NCBI RefSeq assembly: GCF_900182955.1
Contig: NZ_FXUL01000001.1
Span: 649,742 to 713,741, forward strand
DNA: 64,000 bases
Direction: 5' to 3'
Source: Noviherbaspirillum suwonense
GTDB lineage: Bacteria > Pseudomonadota > Gammaproteobacteria > Burkholderiales > Burkholderiaceae_D
Numbering within the stretch: the first letter of the stretch is position 1; each line of letters starts with the position of its first letter. Under the pieces are notes generated by a model. It ran no database searches, was not told the origin of the DNA, and saw nothing but the letters and a program-made list of their open reading frames with translations. The position numbers and the translations under genes are program-made. Shown here piece by piece: positions 25,740 through 35,256 of the stretch.

Positions 25740-27734
25740 ATGCAGTCCGAGCAGCCAACACCCCTATGGACCCCGTCCCCGCAGCGTATTGCCGACAGCC
25801 GGTTGCAGGACTACCTGCACTGGCTGGCGCGGGAAAAGAACCTCTCCTTCGGCAGCTATGAGGAATGCTGGGAATGGTCGGTGACGCGCCTGGAAGATTT
25901 CTGGGAGTCGATCTGGCAATACTTCGATATCAAAAGCTCGGCCCCCTATACGCAGGTGCTGGACCAGCACCGGATGCCGGGCGCGAACTGGTTTGCCGGC
26001 GCCAGGCTCAATTTCGCCGAGCAGGTTTTCCGCTTCCATGACGATGCCGACGGCGCGGCGAAGCCGGCCATCATCTCGCGCTCGGAATTGCGCGGCCTGT
26101 CGCAGCTGTCTTGGGCCGAATTGCGCGACCAGATCCGCGCGGTCGCCAATGCGCTGCGCGCGCTGGGCATCGGGCCGGGCGACCGGGTCGTCGCCTACCT
26201 GCCGAATATCCCCGAGACCGCGGTAGCCTTCCTGGCCTGCGCCAGCATAGGCGCGATCTGGTCCAGCTGTTCGCCCGACATGGGCCACGCCAGCGTGCTC
26301 GACCGCTTCCGCCAGATCGACCCGAAGCTGCTGCTGGCGGTCGACGGCTACCGCTACGGCGGCCGCGATTTCGACCGGCTGGACGTGGTGCGCACGATGC
26401 GCGAGTCGCTGCCGACGCTGCAGAACACGGTGCTGCTGCCTTACCTGGACGCCGGCGCCAGCCTGGGCGGCGCGCTATCCTGGCAATCGCTGCTGGACCA
26501 CCCGGCGGCCGGCGCGGAGCCGATGCACTTCGAGCAGCTGCCGTTCGACCATCCGCTGTGGATACTGTATTCGTCCGGCACCACCGGCATGCCCAAGCCC
26601 ATCGTCCACGGCCACGGCGGCGCGCTGATCGAAGGCATCAAGGGCCATGCGCTGCACCTGGACCTGGGGCCGGACGACCGCTTCCTGTGGTTCTCGACCA
26701 CCGGCTGGATCATGTGGAACTCGCAGGTGATGGGGCTGCTGGTCGGCGCCACCATCTGCATCTACGACGGCAACCCCGGCTACCCCGACCTCGGCACGCT
26801 GTGGCGCTTTGCCGGCGAGACCGGCATGACCTTCTTCGGCGCCGGCGCCGCCTACTTCGGCAACTGCATGAAGTCCGGCATCGAGCCGGCGCAGCTCGCC
26901 GACCTGTCGCCTCTGCGCTCGGTCGGCGCGACCGGCTCGCCGCTGTCGGTCGACGGCTATGAATGGATCTATCGGCATGTGAAGGAAGACCTGCTGCTGG
27001 CGGCCATCAGCGGCGGCACCGACATTGCCGCGTCCTTCGTCGGCGCCTGCCCGATCCTGCCGGTGTATGCGGGCGAGATGCAGGCGCGCGGGCTGGGCAT
27101 CGCGGTCTACGCGCTGGACGACAATGGCAACAGGCTGCAGGACGAAGTCGGCGAACTGGTCGTGACCGAGCCGATGCCGTCGATGCCGCTGTATTTCTGG
27201 AACGACGCCGGCAATAAGCGCTATCTCGAAAGCTACTTCGAGACCTATCCCGGACTCTGGCGGCACGGCGACTGGCTGCGCATCACGCCGCGCGGCGGCG
27301 CCATCATCTATGGCCGCTCCGACACCACCATCAACCGGCACGGAATACGGATGGGGACGGCGGAAATCTACCGCGTGGTCGAAGAGCTGCCCGAAGTGCT
27401 GGACAGCCTCGTGGTCGACCTCGAATACCTGGGGCGCGAGTCGTGGATGCCGCTGTTCGTGGTGCTGCGCGACGGCGTGACGCTGGATGAGGCGCTGGAG
27501 CAGCGCATCCGCGAGAAGATCCGCAGCGCGCTGTCGGCCCGGCATGTGCCCAACGCGATTTTCCAGGTGCAGCAGGTGCCGCGCACGCTGACCGGGAAGA
27601 AGATGGAGCTGCCGGTCAAGAAGCTGTTCCTCGGCATGCCGGTCGAACAGGTGGCCAACCGCGACGCGATGGCCAATCCGGAAAGCCTGAACTTCTACAT
27701 GGACCTGGCGACGCAGCGGGCCGCGCAGGATTAG
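25740..27734 (+). CDS. Acetoacetate-CoA ligase
   Basis: 664 aa from MQSEQPTPLW, with AAAGGAG about 8 nt upstream. ANL superfamily adenylate-forming enzyme: P-loop ILYSSGTTGMPKPIVHG (about residue 278), ATGSPLS, the Asp of HGDWLRITPRG, and the C-terminal catalytic lysine in RTLTGKKMELPVKK. The N-terminal ACAS_N region (SYEECWEWSVTRLEDFWESIW) and length fit AacS, which activates acetoacetate with ATP and CoA for ketone body use, PHB turnover or leucine breakdown. Single gene, convergent with asmA. Confidence 0.92.
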   Translation: MQSEQPTPLWTPSPQRIADSRLQDYLHWLAREKNLSFGSYEECWEWSVTRLEDFWESIWQYFDIKSSAPYTQVLDQHRMPGANWFAGARLNFAEQVFRFHDDADGAAKPAIISRSELRGLSQLSWAELRDQIRAVANALRALGIGPGDRVVAYLPNIPETAVAFLACASIGAIWSSCSPDMGHASVLDRFRQIDPKLLLAVDGYRYGGRDFDRLDVVRTMRESLPTLQNTVLLPYLDAGASLGGALSWQSLLDHPAAGAEPMHFEQLPFDHPLWILYSSGTTGMPKPIVHGHGGALIEGIKGHALHLDLGPDDRFLWFSTTGWIMWNSQVMGLLVGATICIYDGNPGYPDLGTLWRFAGETGMTFFGAGAAYFGNCMKSGIEPAQLADLSPLRSVGATGSPLSVDGYEWIYRHVKEDLLLAAISGGTDIAASFVGACPILPVYAGEMQARGLGIAVYALDDNGNRLQDEVGELVVTEPMPSMPLYFWNDAGNKRYLESYFETYPGLWRHGDWLRITPRGGAIIYGRSDTTINRHGIRMGTAEIYRVVEELPEVLDSLVVDLEYLGRESWMPLFVVLRDGVTLDEALEQRIREKIRSALSARHVPNAIFQVQQVPRTLTGKKMELPVKKLFLGMPVEQVANRDAMANPESLNFYMDLATQRAAQD

Positions 27735-27767
27735 GCAGGGCTGCCCGGCGCTCGCCCGGCGGCCGAT

Positions 27768-29678
27768 TTAGCCCTTGTCGCTGAACACCGCCTCGCACGG
27801 GTCCGGGCCGGGATTGGCCGCATCCCAGGCGGCGGTGGCGACCAGGCTCAGGCCGCCGGTGACGATGGCCGCGCCCAGGCGCGCCAGCGCCGACGGCGTG
27901 CCGACCGGGTCCAGCGCCATCTTCGGCTTGCGCAGCCTGCCGGCGATGCTGATGTCGCCCGACAGCGCCGCGATGCCCAGGCTGACGCCGTTGCGGGCCT
28001 GCACCCGGCCGTGCAGGTCCACGGTCTGGCGCCTGAGGTCGACCGTGCCCGAGGTCAGCAGCTTGCTGGCCTCGCTGCGCGCCCCGACCGCCGCGCGCGC
28101 CGCCACGCCGTTGGAAAAGGGCAGGCGGGCGGCGAAGCAGCCGAGCTTTATCTGCGGCGCATCCTTTTCCGACAGCAGCGCCGTCATGCTGGTCAGCAGG
28201 CTCTCGACCTCGCCCGCCTTTTCCGAGCGGACCAGCGTCGCACCGCCGCGTATCGTCGCCAGGCCGTCGAGGGTGGCCGCCATCTCTCGCAGCGACTCGC
28301 CGCGGCCGCTGACATTCGCATCGATCTGCATCGGTCCGCCGCTGACCGGGACCTTGCGGCCGCGCTCGCTGAAAAACCGTTCGAGCCGCACGCCGCCGGC
28401 GGCCAGCTTCAGCTGCGCCGAACGCTTCGCGCCGGCCAGCTTCAGGCTGCCGCTGGCCTTGCCGCCCAGCAGCTGCATCGAAAACGCGGGGATGTCGACC
28501 TTGTCGTCATGGCTGTCGACGGTCGCCGCGACATCGGCCAGCGCGATGCCGGAGCGCAGCGTCAGCTTTCTGATCTTTACCGCCAGCGCCATGTCGGCGC
28601 CGTCGAGCGCATCGACCGCGGTCCACGCAAGCGGGTAATGCCGGAACAGTTCGTTCCTGGGTATCGGCGGCGGCGTCGGGCGTCCGGCGTCGCGGGTGAG
28701 CACCGCCCAGTCGATGGCGGGGCTGTCGATCGCGCCGTCGATGCGGGTGCGCTCGCCGCTGCGCTGCAGCCGGAACGTGCCGGACGCCTCGGTCTGTCCC
28801 AGCTTCACGCGCAGCTTGTCGATGTCCAGGTGGTCTGCCGCAGCCTTCAGCGTCGCGTGGACCGACAGCGGCGCCTGCAGCGGCCGCGCCGCCTCGATGT
28901 CGAAAAAGCGCAGCAGCGCGTCCACCGACTGCGCTTCCAGAGCGACGGCGGCAGCGGCGTCGCCGCTTTGCAGCGACAGCGGCAGCCTGCCCCTGACGTC
29001 GAGCCGGCCCGACGGCCAGATTGCCGCGATTTCGCCGTCGGTCGCCGCGCCGTCGGCGCCGGCCTGCGACAGGTCGGCCAGCCGGGCCTGCAGCGTCATC
29101 GTCTGCTGCGCATGCTCGACCTGGCCCTGCAGCCGCAGGTCCTGCCAGTTCGGGCTGGCGCTGGCCGACAGCGACGGCAGCCGCCAGCTGCGCGGTCTGG
29201 CGCCGCCATCGCGGTAGACGATCTCCACCTTGCGCAGCTCGACCTGCGCCAGCTGCCGCCAGTCCATCCTGCCGTCGCTGCGGCTGTCCAGATCCCAGCT
29301 GCGACGCCCGTCGGCGGCGCGTTCCAGCATCAGGCGGCCGCCTTCGACATGCAGCGCGCCCGGCGCGACACGGCCGGACAGCAGCGCGCGCCAGGACAGG
29401 CTGACGTCGAGCAGGTCGGCCGCGGCCAGCTGCGGCGACTGTGCCCAGGCCGGCGCGGAAAGCGTAATGCCGGTCGCGCGCACGCCCGGGACCGGGAACA
29501 GCCGCAGCGACAGGGTGTCGATCGCAAGCTCGCGCGACCACGCGGTGCGCGCATGATCCTGCGCCATCGCCTTCAGGCGCTCGCCGTCGAACATCGCATG
29601 TGCGACCAGCGCAGCGACGGCCAGCAGCAGCGCAAGCACCGCCGCCGTTACCGCCGCCTTCTTCCGCCATCCAGCCAT
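27768..29678 (-). CDS. AsmA-family envelope protein
   Basis: 636 aa. One N-terminal membrane helix (about 7-28) anchors a large periplasmic part rich in beta strands. The AsmA N-terminal domain (RLFPVPGVRATGITLS) and the C-terminal AsmA_2 region (RDAGRPTPPPI onward, GTVDLRRQTVDLHGRV) are visible. AsmA-like proteins are bridge-like lipid-transfer or outer membrane assembly factors; the present one is closest in layout to E. coli AsmA (617 aa). The gene converges on the acetoacetate-CoA ligase with 33 bp between stops. Confidence 0.85.
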   Translation of the reverse strand: MAGWRKKAAVTAAVLALLLAVAALVAHAMFDGERLKAMAQDHARTAWSRELAIDTLSLRLFPVPGVRATGITLSAPAWAQSPQLAAADLLDVSLSWRALLSGRVAPGALHVEGGRLMLERAADGRRSWDLDSRSDGRMDWRQLAQVELRKVEIVYRDGGARPRSWRLPSLSASASPNWQDLRLQGQVEHAQQTMTLQARLADLSQAGADGAATDGEIAAIWPSGRLDVRGRLPLSLQSGDAAAAVALEAQSVDALLRFFDIEAARPLQAPLSVHATLKAAADHLDIDKLRVKLGQTEASGTFRLQRSGERTRIDGAIDSPAIDWAVLTRDAGRPTPPPIPRNELFRHYPLAWTAVDALDGADMALAVKIRKLTLRSGIALADVAATVDSHDDKVDIPAFSMQLLGGKASGSLKLAGAKRSAQLKLAAGGVRLERFFSERGRKVPVSGGPMQIDANVSGRGESLREMAATLDGLATIRGGATLVRSEKAGEVESLLTSMTALLSEKDAPQIKLGCFAARLPFSNGVAARAAVGARSEASKLLTSGTVDLRRQTVDLHGRVQARNGVSLGIAALSGDISIAGRLRKPKMALDPVGTPSALARLGAAIVTGGLSLVATAAWDAANPGPDPCEAVFSDKG

Positions 29679-29905
29679 TTTTTATTCCTTGTTATCGGTT
29701 CCGGCGCCCGGGCCTGGCTTCGACTTTGCAGGCAATTCAATCCGCCGATGCAGCGGCAGCGAGCCTCGCACGGGCAGGAGGCGGCATCGCATCGGGTCAG
29801 CCGTCGCGCAGCGAGGCCGACGGCTGGGCGTCCGACCGCGCGATACGCCGCGCCGCCGCGCCAGTCCCGTGCCGCGCAGCACCGAGGCGACTCCCCGATG
29901 CGCGG

Positions 29906-30706
29906 TCAGGCCCCGACGATCCATCCCTCCAGCGCATCGAATTCCGGCATGCCGTAACGCGCTTCGCGCCGCTGCCATGCCCATGCCGCCAGCACCGCGC
30001 ACAGCGCCGCGTCCAGCAGGTCGCCGCTGCCGTCGTCCACCAGCGCCTCGCGAAAATCGCCGGCATCGAGCTTCACGTCCCACCGGTGCTGGCCCGCTTC
30101 GAGCATGCCGACGATCCGTTCCCGTGCCTCGCGCCGCGCCGGCGTCTGCTTGCTGCGCAGGTCGTTCTTGTAGGACGCGCGCGTGATGTCGCGGGCCACC
30201 ATGCCGGGATAGCCCTCGAACGCAATGCGGTCCGGGTCGCCCGGATGGAGCTGATAGATGGTGACGCCGGCGGCCAGCAATTGCGGCACGCCCGCATGCA
30301 GCATGTAGGCCACCGGCGGATTGACCCATTTCATCGATGGCGACGAGCCCGCCGGAAAGTCGGTGGCCCGGTGCGCAAACTTGCCGCCCACCGGGCGGGC
30401 GTCGCAGAAGGCCTTGAAGGTCTCGCGCATCTCCGGCCGGGTGAGGCTGGTCACATGCCGCATCAGCGGCGCCCATTCGGTGGGCCATTGCAGGTGTTCG
30501 ACCAATTCGCGCGGCAGCGAGAACGGGAAATCGAACGCGCCCAGCCAGGGCCCCGGCTGGCGCAGCCATGCATCGAAGGCCGCATGGTCGGGCAGGCTGG
30601 TCAGCGATTCGAGGATGAGGACGTCGCCATGCAGTTCGCCGCTGGCGATCGTGATGCCCTTGCGGCGGCTGGGTGCGGACGTGTAGTCGACGCCGTGGAG
30701 TTTCAT
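29906..30706 (-). CDS. DUF429 domain protein
   Basis: 266 aa. The N-terminus HGVDYTSAPSRRKGITIASG is the DUF429 start, an RNase H-like fold with a conserved Asp; further motifs are FDFPFSLPREL, FEGYPGMVAR and a late Asp in DDGSGDLLDAALCAVLAAW. No signal peptide or membrane helix. Predicted nuclease-like fold of unknown activity. It sits between asmA and a tiny membrane protein gene on the same strand. Confidence 0.82.
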   Translation of the reverse strand: MKLHGVDYTSAPSRRKGITIASGELHGDVLILESLTSLPDHAAFDAWLRQPGPWLGAFDFPFSLPRELVEHLQWPTEWAPLMRHVTSLTRPEMRETFKAFCDARPVGGKFAHRATDFPAGSSPSMKWVNPPVAYMLHAGVPQLLAAGVTIYQLHPGDPDRIAFEGYPGMVARDITRASYKNDLRSKQTPARREARERIVGMLEAGQHRWDVKLDAGDFREALVDDGSGDLLDAALCAVLAAWAWQRREARYGMPEFDALEGWIVGA

Positions 30707-30731
30707 TGCGCTGGCCGTGTCCGCGGCGCGC

Positions 30732-30890
30732 CTAGTTGCCGGCGCCGGGCTGGTAGGCCGAGGCCACGTCGGCCGGCAGGCCCTTCGCGCCCGGCGTCCA
30801 TCCCAGCAGCGCCGACGCCGCCAGGCCGCACAGCAGCAGCACCGCCAGGAAGGCGGTCAGGCGAAGCAGCAGTCGGGAGAGCTTGATCAT
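30732..30890 (-). CDS. Small single-pass membrane protein (52 aa)
   Basis: Reads MIKLSRLLLRLTAF and LAVLLLCGLAASALLGW, then a short polar tail ending AYQPGAGN. A basic N-terminus and one hydrophobic helix of about 20 residues suggest an inner membrane microprotein or a cleaved secretory peptide. It ends 25 bp before the DUF429 start on the same strand. No strong ribosome binding site is seen, so it is less certain than its neighbours. Confidence 0.5.
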   Translation of the reverse strand: MIKLSRLLLRLTAFLAVLLLCGLAASALLGWTPGAKGLPADVASAYQPGAGN

Positions 30891-31026
30891 TGCAGTAGGC
30901 GGCGCAGGCCGGCATTGTTATACCGGCCCAGTATGCCGCGGAGGAACGCCGCGCACAGTACGTTGCCGTACACAATGCGCGGCGGCAGCCAGCCGCAGCC
31001 GCCTGCAGGGATCGGAGGTCGGCGGG

Positions 31027-31284
31027 TCAGCGCGGCGCGTCTGGCAGCACCACGTTCACGTCGAGCACCTCCAGGTTGCCCTGGCGGTCGAGCGAGATCT
31101 TGATGTCGTCGGCATTGACCTTGGTGTACTTCGAAATGACCGCGATCAGTTCCTTGTGCAGGGCCGGCAGGAAATCCGGCCCCGCGGTGCCATTGCGTTC
31201 ACGCGCAATGATGATCTGCAGCCGTTCCTTGGCCGCGGTGGCGGACTTGGGCTTGTTGCTGAACAGGAAGGAGAGGAGGGCCAT
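31027..31284 (-). CDS. minE: Cell division topological specificity factor MinE
   Basis: 85 aa from [23 protein letters not shown]. The N-terminal amphipathic membrane-binding segment and the anti-MinCD helix ([13 protein letters not shown]) are followed by the dimerisation domain ([25 protein letters not shown]). MinE stimulates MinD ATPase and drives pole-to-pole oscillation so that the Z ring forms at midcell. Last gene of minCDE, one base after the minD stop. Confidence 0.96.
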   Translation of the reverse strand: MALLSFLFSNKPKSATAAKERLQIIIARERNGTAGPDFLPALHKELIAVISKYTKVNADDIKISLDRQGNLEVLDVNVVLPDAPR

Positions 31285-31285
31285 G

Positions 31286-32101
31286 TCACTTGCCTCTAAA
31301 GATTCTCTGGAACAGCCCGGGTTTTTCGTAAGTGGTGAAGCGCATCGGCACTTCTTCGCCGAGAAAGCGCGAGACCACGTCCTTGTAGGCCTGCGACACG
31401 TCGCTGCCATCGATATGGATCGCCGGGTTGCCCTGGTTGGATGCATGCAGCACCGACTCCGATTCCGGAATGATGCCGATCAGCGGTATGCGCAATATTT
31501 CCTGGACGTCGGTGTAGGACAGCATTTCACCGGCGTCGACGCGCTTGGGCACGTAGCGGGTGATCAGCAGGTGTTCCTTGACCGGTTCGCCGCCGGCTTG
31601 CGCGCGGCGCGACTTGGCCTGGATGATGCCGAGGATGCGGTCGGAGTCGCGCACCGAGGACACTTCCGGGTTGGTCACGATGACGGCCTCGTCGGCGAAG
31701 GTCAGCGCCATCACGGCGCCGCGCTCGATGCCGGCGGGGGAGTCGCAGATGATGTACTCGAAGTCCATGGCCGCCAGGTCCTTGAGCACGCGCTCGACGC
31801 CTTCCTCGGTCAGCGCGTCCTTGTCGCGGGTTTGCGACGCCGGCAGCACGAACAGGTTCTCGCAGTGCTTGTCCTTGATCAGCGCCTGGTTCAGCGTCGC
31901 TTCCTGGTTGATGACATTGATCAGGTCATAGACCACGCGCCGCTCGCAACCCATGATCAGGTCGAGGTTGCGCAGGCCGACGTCGAAGTCGAGCACCGCA
32001 GTCTTGTGGCCGCGCAGAGCCAGGCCGGACGCGAAGCTGGCGCTGGAAGTGGTTTTGCCAACGCCGCCCTTGCCGGACGTTACGACGATTATCTTTGCCA
32101 C
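31286..32101 (-). CDS. minD: Septum site-determining ATPase MinD
   Basis: 271 aa from a GTG start ([18 protein letters not shown]); an AAAGGAG ribosome binding site lies 7 nt upstream, which excludes the slightly earlier TTG. The deviant Walker [23 protein letters not shown] (switch I) and DSPAGIE (switch II) are all present, and the C-terminal amphipathic membrane-targeting helix is FQRIFRGK. MinD dimerises with ATP on the membrane and recruits MinC. Confidence 0.97.
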   Translation of the reverse strand: MAKIIVVTSGKGGVGKTTSSASFASGLALRGHKTAVLDFDVGLRNLDLIMGCERRVVYDLINVINQEATLNQALIKDKHCENLFVLPASQTRDKDALTEEGVERVLKDLAAMDFEYIICDSPAGIERGAVMALTFADEAVIVTNPEVSSVRDSDRILGIIQAKSRRAQAGGEPVKEHLLITRYVPKRVDAGEMLSYTDVQEILRIPLIGIIPESESVLHASNQGNPAIHIDGSDVSQAYKDVVSRFLGEEVPMRFTTYEKPGLFQRIFRGK

Positions 32102-32140
32102 AAACAAACTCCTTTATATGAAAAACGGTGGTGACAACTA

Positions 32141-32917
32141 TTAACGATGCAATGCGGACGTCATTGCGATGACCTCGATGCGGTCGCCCAGCAGGCGCAC
32201 CTGGCCCGGCGCCTGCGCCAGTTCCTTGGGCAGGCCGTCCTCGAAGGTACGGTAGTAGCCGGCGATGGAAACCAGTTCAGGCTCCATGCTCATCGCGAAG
32301 ATCCTGGCGTCGCTGTCGCCGCTGGCGCCGGCCAGCGCCCGCCCGCGCAGCGGCGCATAGACGTGGATGCTGCCGTCGGCAATCAGTTCAGCGCCATTGT
32401 TGACCGCGGCCGTCACGATCAGGTCGCAGCCATGCGCATAGACACGCTGGCCGGCGCGCACCGGCGTGTCGATGATCATGGTGCCGCGCGCCGGCTGCTG
32501 GATGACCGGCGGCGGCGCGGCGGGGGCCGCGGCGACGGGAGCCGGCGCCGGGGCCGGGGCGGCCTGGGCTTCGGCCCGCGCCGCCATGCGCGGCTTGGCC
32601 ACCACGTCCAGGCTCAGGCCGTGGGAAATGATCTCGGCTTCCAGCGCCGGCGGCGCATTGCGCACCGCCACCGGCGTCAGCCGGTGCGACTTGAACAGCG
32701 CGATCAGCGCCGGCCAGTCGATCGGCGGATGGTCCTGCGTCAGCTGGCCGATATCGAGGATCGCGAACTCGTCGTCGAAATAGTCGGCAGCGCCGCCAGT
32801 CAACTGCGCCATTGCCTCCTGCAGCGCCGGCATGCTCGTGTCGTTCAATATGGCAGCCACCGCAACCACGGTGGAAATCTTGATTTCGATAGGCTTGCGT
32901 ACTGGAGTAGTCGACAT
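32141..32917 (-). CDS. minC: Septum site-determining protein MinC
   Basis: 258 aa. N-terminal FtsZ-inhibiting domain (about 1-100), an Ala/Pro-rich linker (about 112-140), and the C-terminal beta-helix that binds MinD (RAGQRVYAHGCDLIVTAAVNNGAELIADGSIHVYAPLRGRALAG). First gene of minCDE, 39 bp before minD. Two GC-rich hairpins and a T-run lie 85-140 bp upstream and may attenuate the operon. Confidence 0.96.
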   Translation of the reverse strand: MSTTPVRKPIEIKISTVVAVAAILNDTSMPALQEAMAQLTGGAADYFDDEFAILDIGQLTQDHPPIDWPALIALFKSHRLTPVAVRNAPPALEAEIISHGLSLDVVAKPRMAARAEAQAAPAPAPAPVAAAPAAPPPVIQQPARGTMIIDTPVRAGQRVYAHGCDLIVTAAVNNGAELIADGSIHVYAPLRGRALAGASGDSDARIFAMSMEPELVSIAGYYRTFEDGLPKELAQAPGQVRLLGDRIEVIAMTSALHR

Positions 32918-33002
32918 AAAAAACCAGGTGGTGGCGTAAGGAATTCCGGATCAGGCAACATCGGCCATGGTCGAAGGCAAGTTGCCGCTTCATAACAAAA
33001 AA

Positions 33003-33064
33003 CGGGCCGCGATCCGGCGGCCCGACATGCGAAGCGCCCGAAACGGCCGGGCGCTTGCAGTCCG
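33003..33064 (-). ncRNA. Two-hairpin RNA or attenuator upstream of minC
   Basis: On the minus strand a TATAAT (33076-33071) is followed by a 9-bp stem (33056-33048 with 33040-33032), a 7-nt linker and an 8-bp stem (33024-33017 with 33010-33003) ending in six T. This makes a short terminated transcript about 60-70 nt long, 85 bp before minC. No good -35 is seen. It could be a free small RNA or an attenuator for minCDE. The rest of the 301-bp gap (32918-33218) shows nothing else. Confidence 0.4.
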
Positions 33065-33218
33065 GCGGTCATTATAACGTCATAGTTCTGCCTTTCTTCT
33101 TCCCGCGCCGACATTAAAAACCGGGTATCGGCGCGTCCGATCGGCGATTTGCCTCATTCAGGGAAAACTGATTCGGTCGAATGGTTACATAGCGCCTTTT
33201 CCAGAGGAGACAATTTCC

Positions 33219-33629
33219 ATGAGGCCATTTTCTGCAGCCCCGTTCCGCAGCGCCGCCCTGACGGACACCGACCGGGAGGAAGACCTGGACGCCACGGTCT
33301 CGTTCAGCGACAGCGACGACGGCCTGCCCGACCCGCCGGTGCTGCAGAAGCTGGCCCAGGCGCTGCTGGCCTGGAACCCGGCGCTGGTGCCGGCCTATGC
33401 GCGGCTCGACCATGTCCCGGAAGAACTGGCGCCATTTGCCGCCTTCCTGGTCCAGCTCAGGAAGGAACTGCAGGGACGGGCTGCCTCCTGCGGCGAGGTC
33501 ATCGGCTGGCTGCAGGCGCTCGCCGCCGACGATGCGGCACGGCGCCGCGCCTTCCGGATCGCATCCGGCGCGGACGGCGCCGGCACGGCGATGGAAACCT
33601 ACCGGGCAATCCGCAACGCGGCGCAGTAG
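33219..33629 (+). CDS. Hypothetical protein (136 aa)
   Basis: Starts MRPFSAAPFRSAALTD with GAGGAGA about 10 nt upstream. A short acidic head (residues 15-37) leads into a helical part, LQKLAQALLAWNPALVPAYARLD and AAFLVQLRKELQGRAASCGEVIGW. No signal peptide or membrane helix. I do not recognise the family. Codon use looks like the surrounding genes, and it stands between the divergent min operon and ppx. Confidence 0.6.
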   Translation: MRPFSAAPFRSAALTDTDREEDLDATVSFSDSDDGLPDPPVLQKLAQALLAWNPALVPAYARLDHVPEELAPFAAFLVQLRKELQGRAASCGEVIGWLQALAADDAARRRAFRIASGADGAGTAMETYRAIRNAAQ

Positions 33630-33765
33630 CGCGGGCGCCGCGCCTTGAGGAAAACCGGGAGCAGCCTTAATTTCGGGGAAGCCTGGCGGCTTGTTCCGTT
33701 ATGATTGCCGCTCAGCCCGCGAGGGCCGCTTCCACCCGGTCGCCCATCATTGAAGAAAGATATCC

Positions 33766-35223
33766 ATGTTCGCCGCCGTTGATCTTGGCTCCAACAGTTT
33801 TCGCTTGCATATCGGCCATTACGACGGCAACGCCATCCGCGTGATCAAGAGCGCCCGCGACCCGATCAGGCTGGGCGCGGGCCTGGATGCCGACGGCAAC
33901 CTGACGCCGCAGGCGATGCGGGTGGCTGCCGAGTCGCTGGCGCGCTTCGCCACCGTGCTCGCCGCCTACGAGCTCGACGCGGTGCGCGTGGTGGCGACCA
34001 ATACGCTGCGGATCGCGAAGAATGCCGACGCCTTCCTGCCCGAAGCCGAGAATGCGATCGGCTACCCGATCGAGATCATCTCGGGCGAGGAGGAGGGCAG
34101 GCTGATCTACCTGGGCGTGGCCTGCTCGCTGGCCAATCCGGGCGAGCGCCGCCTGGTGCTGGACATCGGCGGCGGCTCGACCGAGCTGATCATCGGGAAG
34201 GGCCTGGACATCCTGCTGGTCGATTCCTTCAGCACCGGCACGGTGCGCCAGAGCGACGGCTTCTTCATCGACGGCCGCATCGACGCCGCGTCGTTCGAAG
34301 CCGCAATCATCTCGGCCTGCGGCTATTTCGAAGATGCCGCGCCGCTGTACAAGGCGCATGTCTGGGACACCGCCTACGGTTCGTCGGGCACGCTGCGCTC
34401 GATCTCGGAAGCGATCGCGAAGAACGGCCTGGGCGACGGCCGGCTGACGCTGGCCAGCCTGAATGCGCTGAAGCAGCGGCTGATCGAATTCGGCAGCGTC
34501 GCCGCCATTCAGCTTCCCGGCATGAAACCCGACCGGGCGCCGGTGCTGGTAGGCGGGCTGGCGATCCTGATCGCGGTGATGCAGGAACTGGACATCGCGG
34601 TGATGCAGCCGATCGAGGCCGGCCTGCGCATGGGCGTGCTGTGGGACCTGCAGCTGCGGGCCACCCGCCGCGACCGGCGCGAACAGTCGGTGCGCGCCTT
34701 CCTTCAGCGTTTCCAGGTGGACGAGGCGCGGGCCGGCCGCACCGCCGACATCGCCGCCACGCTGTACGCCCGGCTCCGGCCCGGCAACGACGCCACCACC
34801 CGGCCGCTGTACTGGAGCGGGCTGCTGCACGAGGTCGGCATGGCGGTGTCCCACAGCGGCTATCACAAGCATGGCGCCTACATGATAGAAAACGCCGACC
34901 TGTCCGGTTTCACCAACCGCGACCAGCGTCTGATGAGCCGGCTGATCCTGGGCCAGAAGGGCAACCTGCACAAGCTCGACGCCATGCTGACCGAGCCCGA
35001 CTTCGTGCGCGCGGTGCTGTCGCTGCGCCTCGCGGTCATCTTCATGCATGCCCGCATCGAAGGCTCGCTGCAGCAGGTGGGCCTGCGCATCCGCAACCGC
35101 ATCGAGCTGGAGTTTCCGCGCGACTGGCTGGTCGCGCATCCGACGCTGTCATTCTGGCTCGACAAGGAGCGCGACTACTGGAAGGAAGTGGGCACCGACT
35201 TCCAGGTGCGCCTTGCGGGCTGA
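33766..35223 (+). CDS. ppx: Exopolyphosphatase (Ppx/GppA family)
   Basis: 485 aa. ASKHA-fold phosphatase: phosphate-1 loop VDLGSNSFRLHIG, catalytic region SGEEEGRLIYLG, and phosphate-2 loop VLDIGGGSTELIIG. The C-terminal HD-like domain (LLHEVGMAVSHSGYHKHG) matches the long Ppx form. It removes terminal phosphates from polyphosphate. It lies a few kb from ppk, pst and phoBR, forming a phosphate-storage block; some members also hydrolyse pppGpp. A DUF445 gene follows on the same strand. Confidence 0.93.
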   Translation: MFAAVDLGSNSFRLHIGHYDGNAIRVIKSARDPIRLGAGLDADGNLTPQAMRVAAESLARFATVLAAYELDAVRVVATNTLRIAKNADAFLPEAENAIGYPIEIISGEEEGRLIYLGVACSLANPGERRLVLDIGGGSTELIIGKGLDILLVDSFSTGTVRQSDGFFIDGRIDAASFEAAIISACGYFEDAAPLYKAHVWDTAYGSSGTLRSISEAIAKNGLGDGRLTLASLNALKQRLIEFGSVAAIQLPGMKPDRAPVLVGGLAILIAVMQELDIAVMQPIEAGLRMGVLWDLQLRATRRDRREQSVRAFLQRFQVDEARAGRTADIAATLYARLRPGNDATTRPLYWSGLLHEVGMAVSHSGYHKHGAYMIENADLSGFTNRDQRLMSRLILGQKGNLHKLDAMLTEPDFVRAVLSLRLAVIFMHARIEGSLQQVGLRIRNRIELEFPRDWLVAHPTLSFWLDKERDYWKEVGTDFQVRLAG

Positions 35224-35256
35224 CCCGGGCCGCGCCCCGATGCGGAACCAGCGCTG

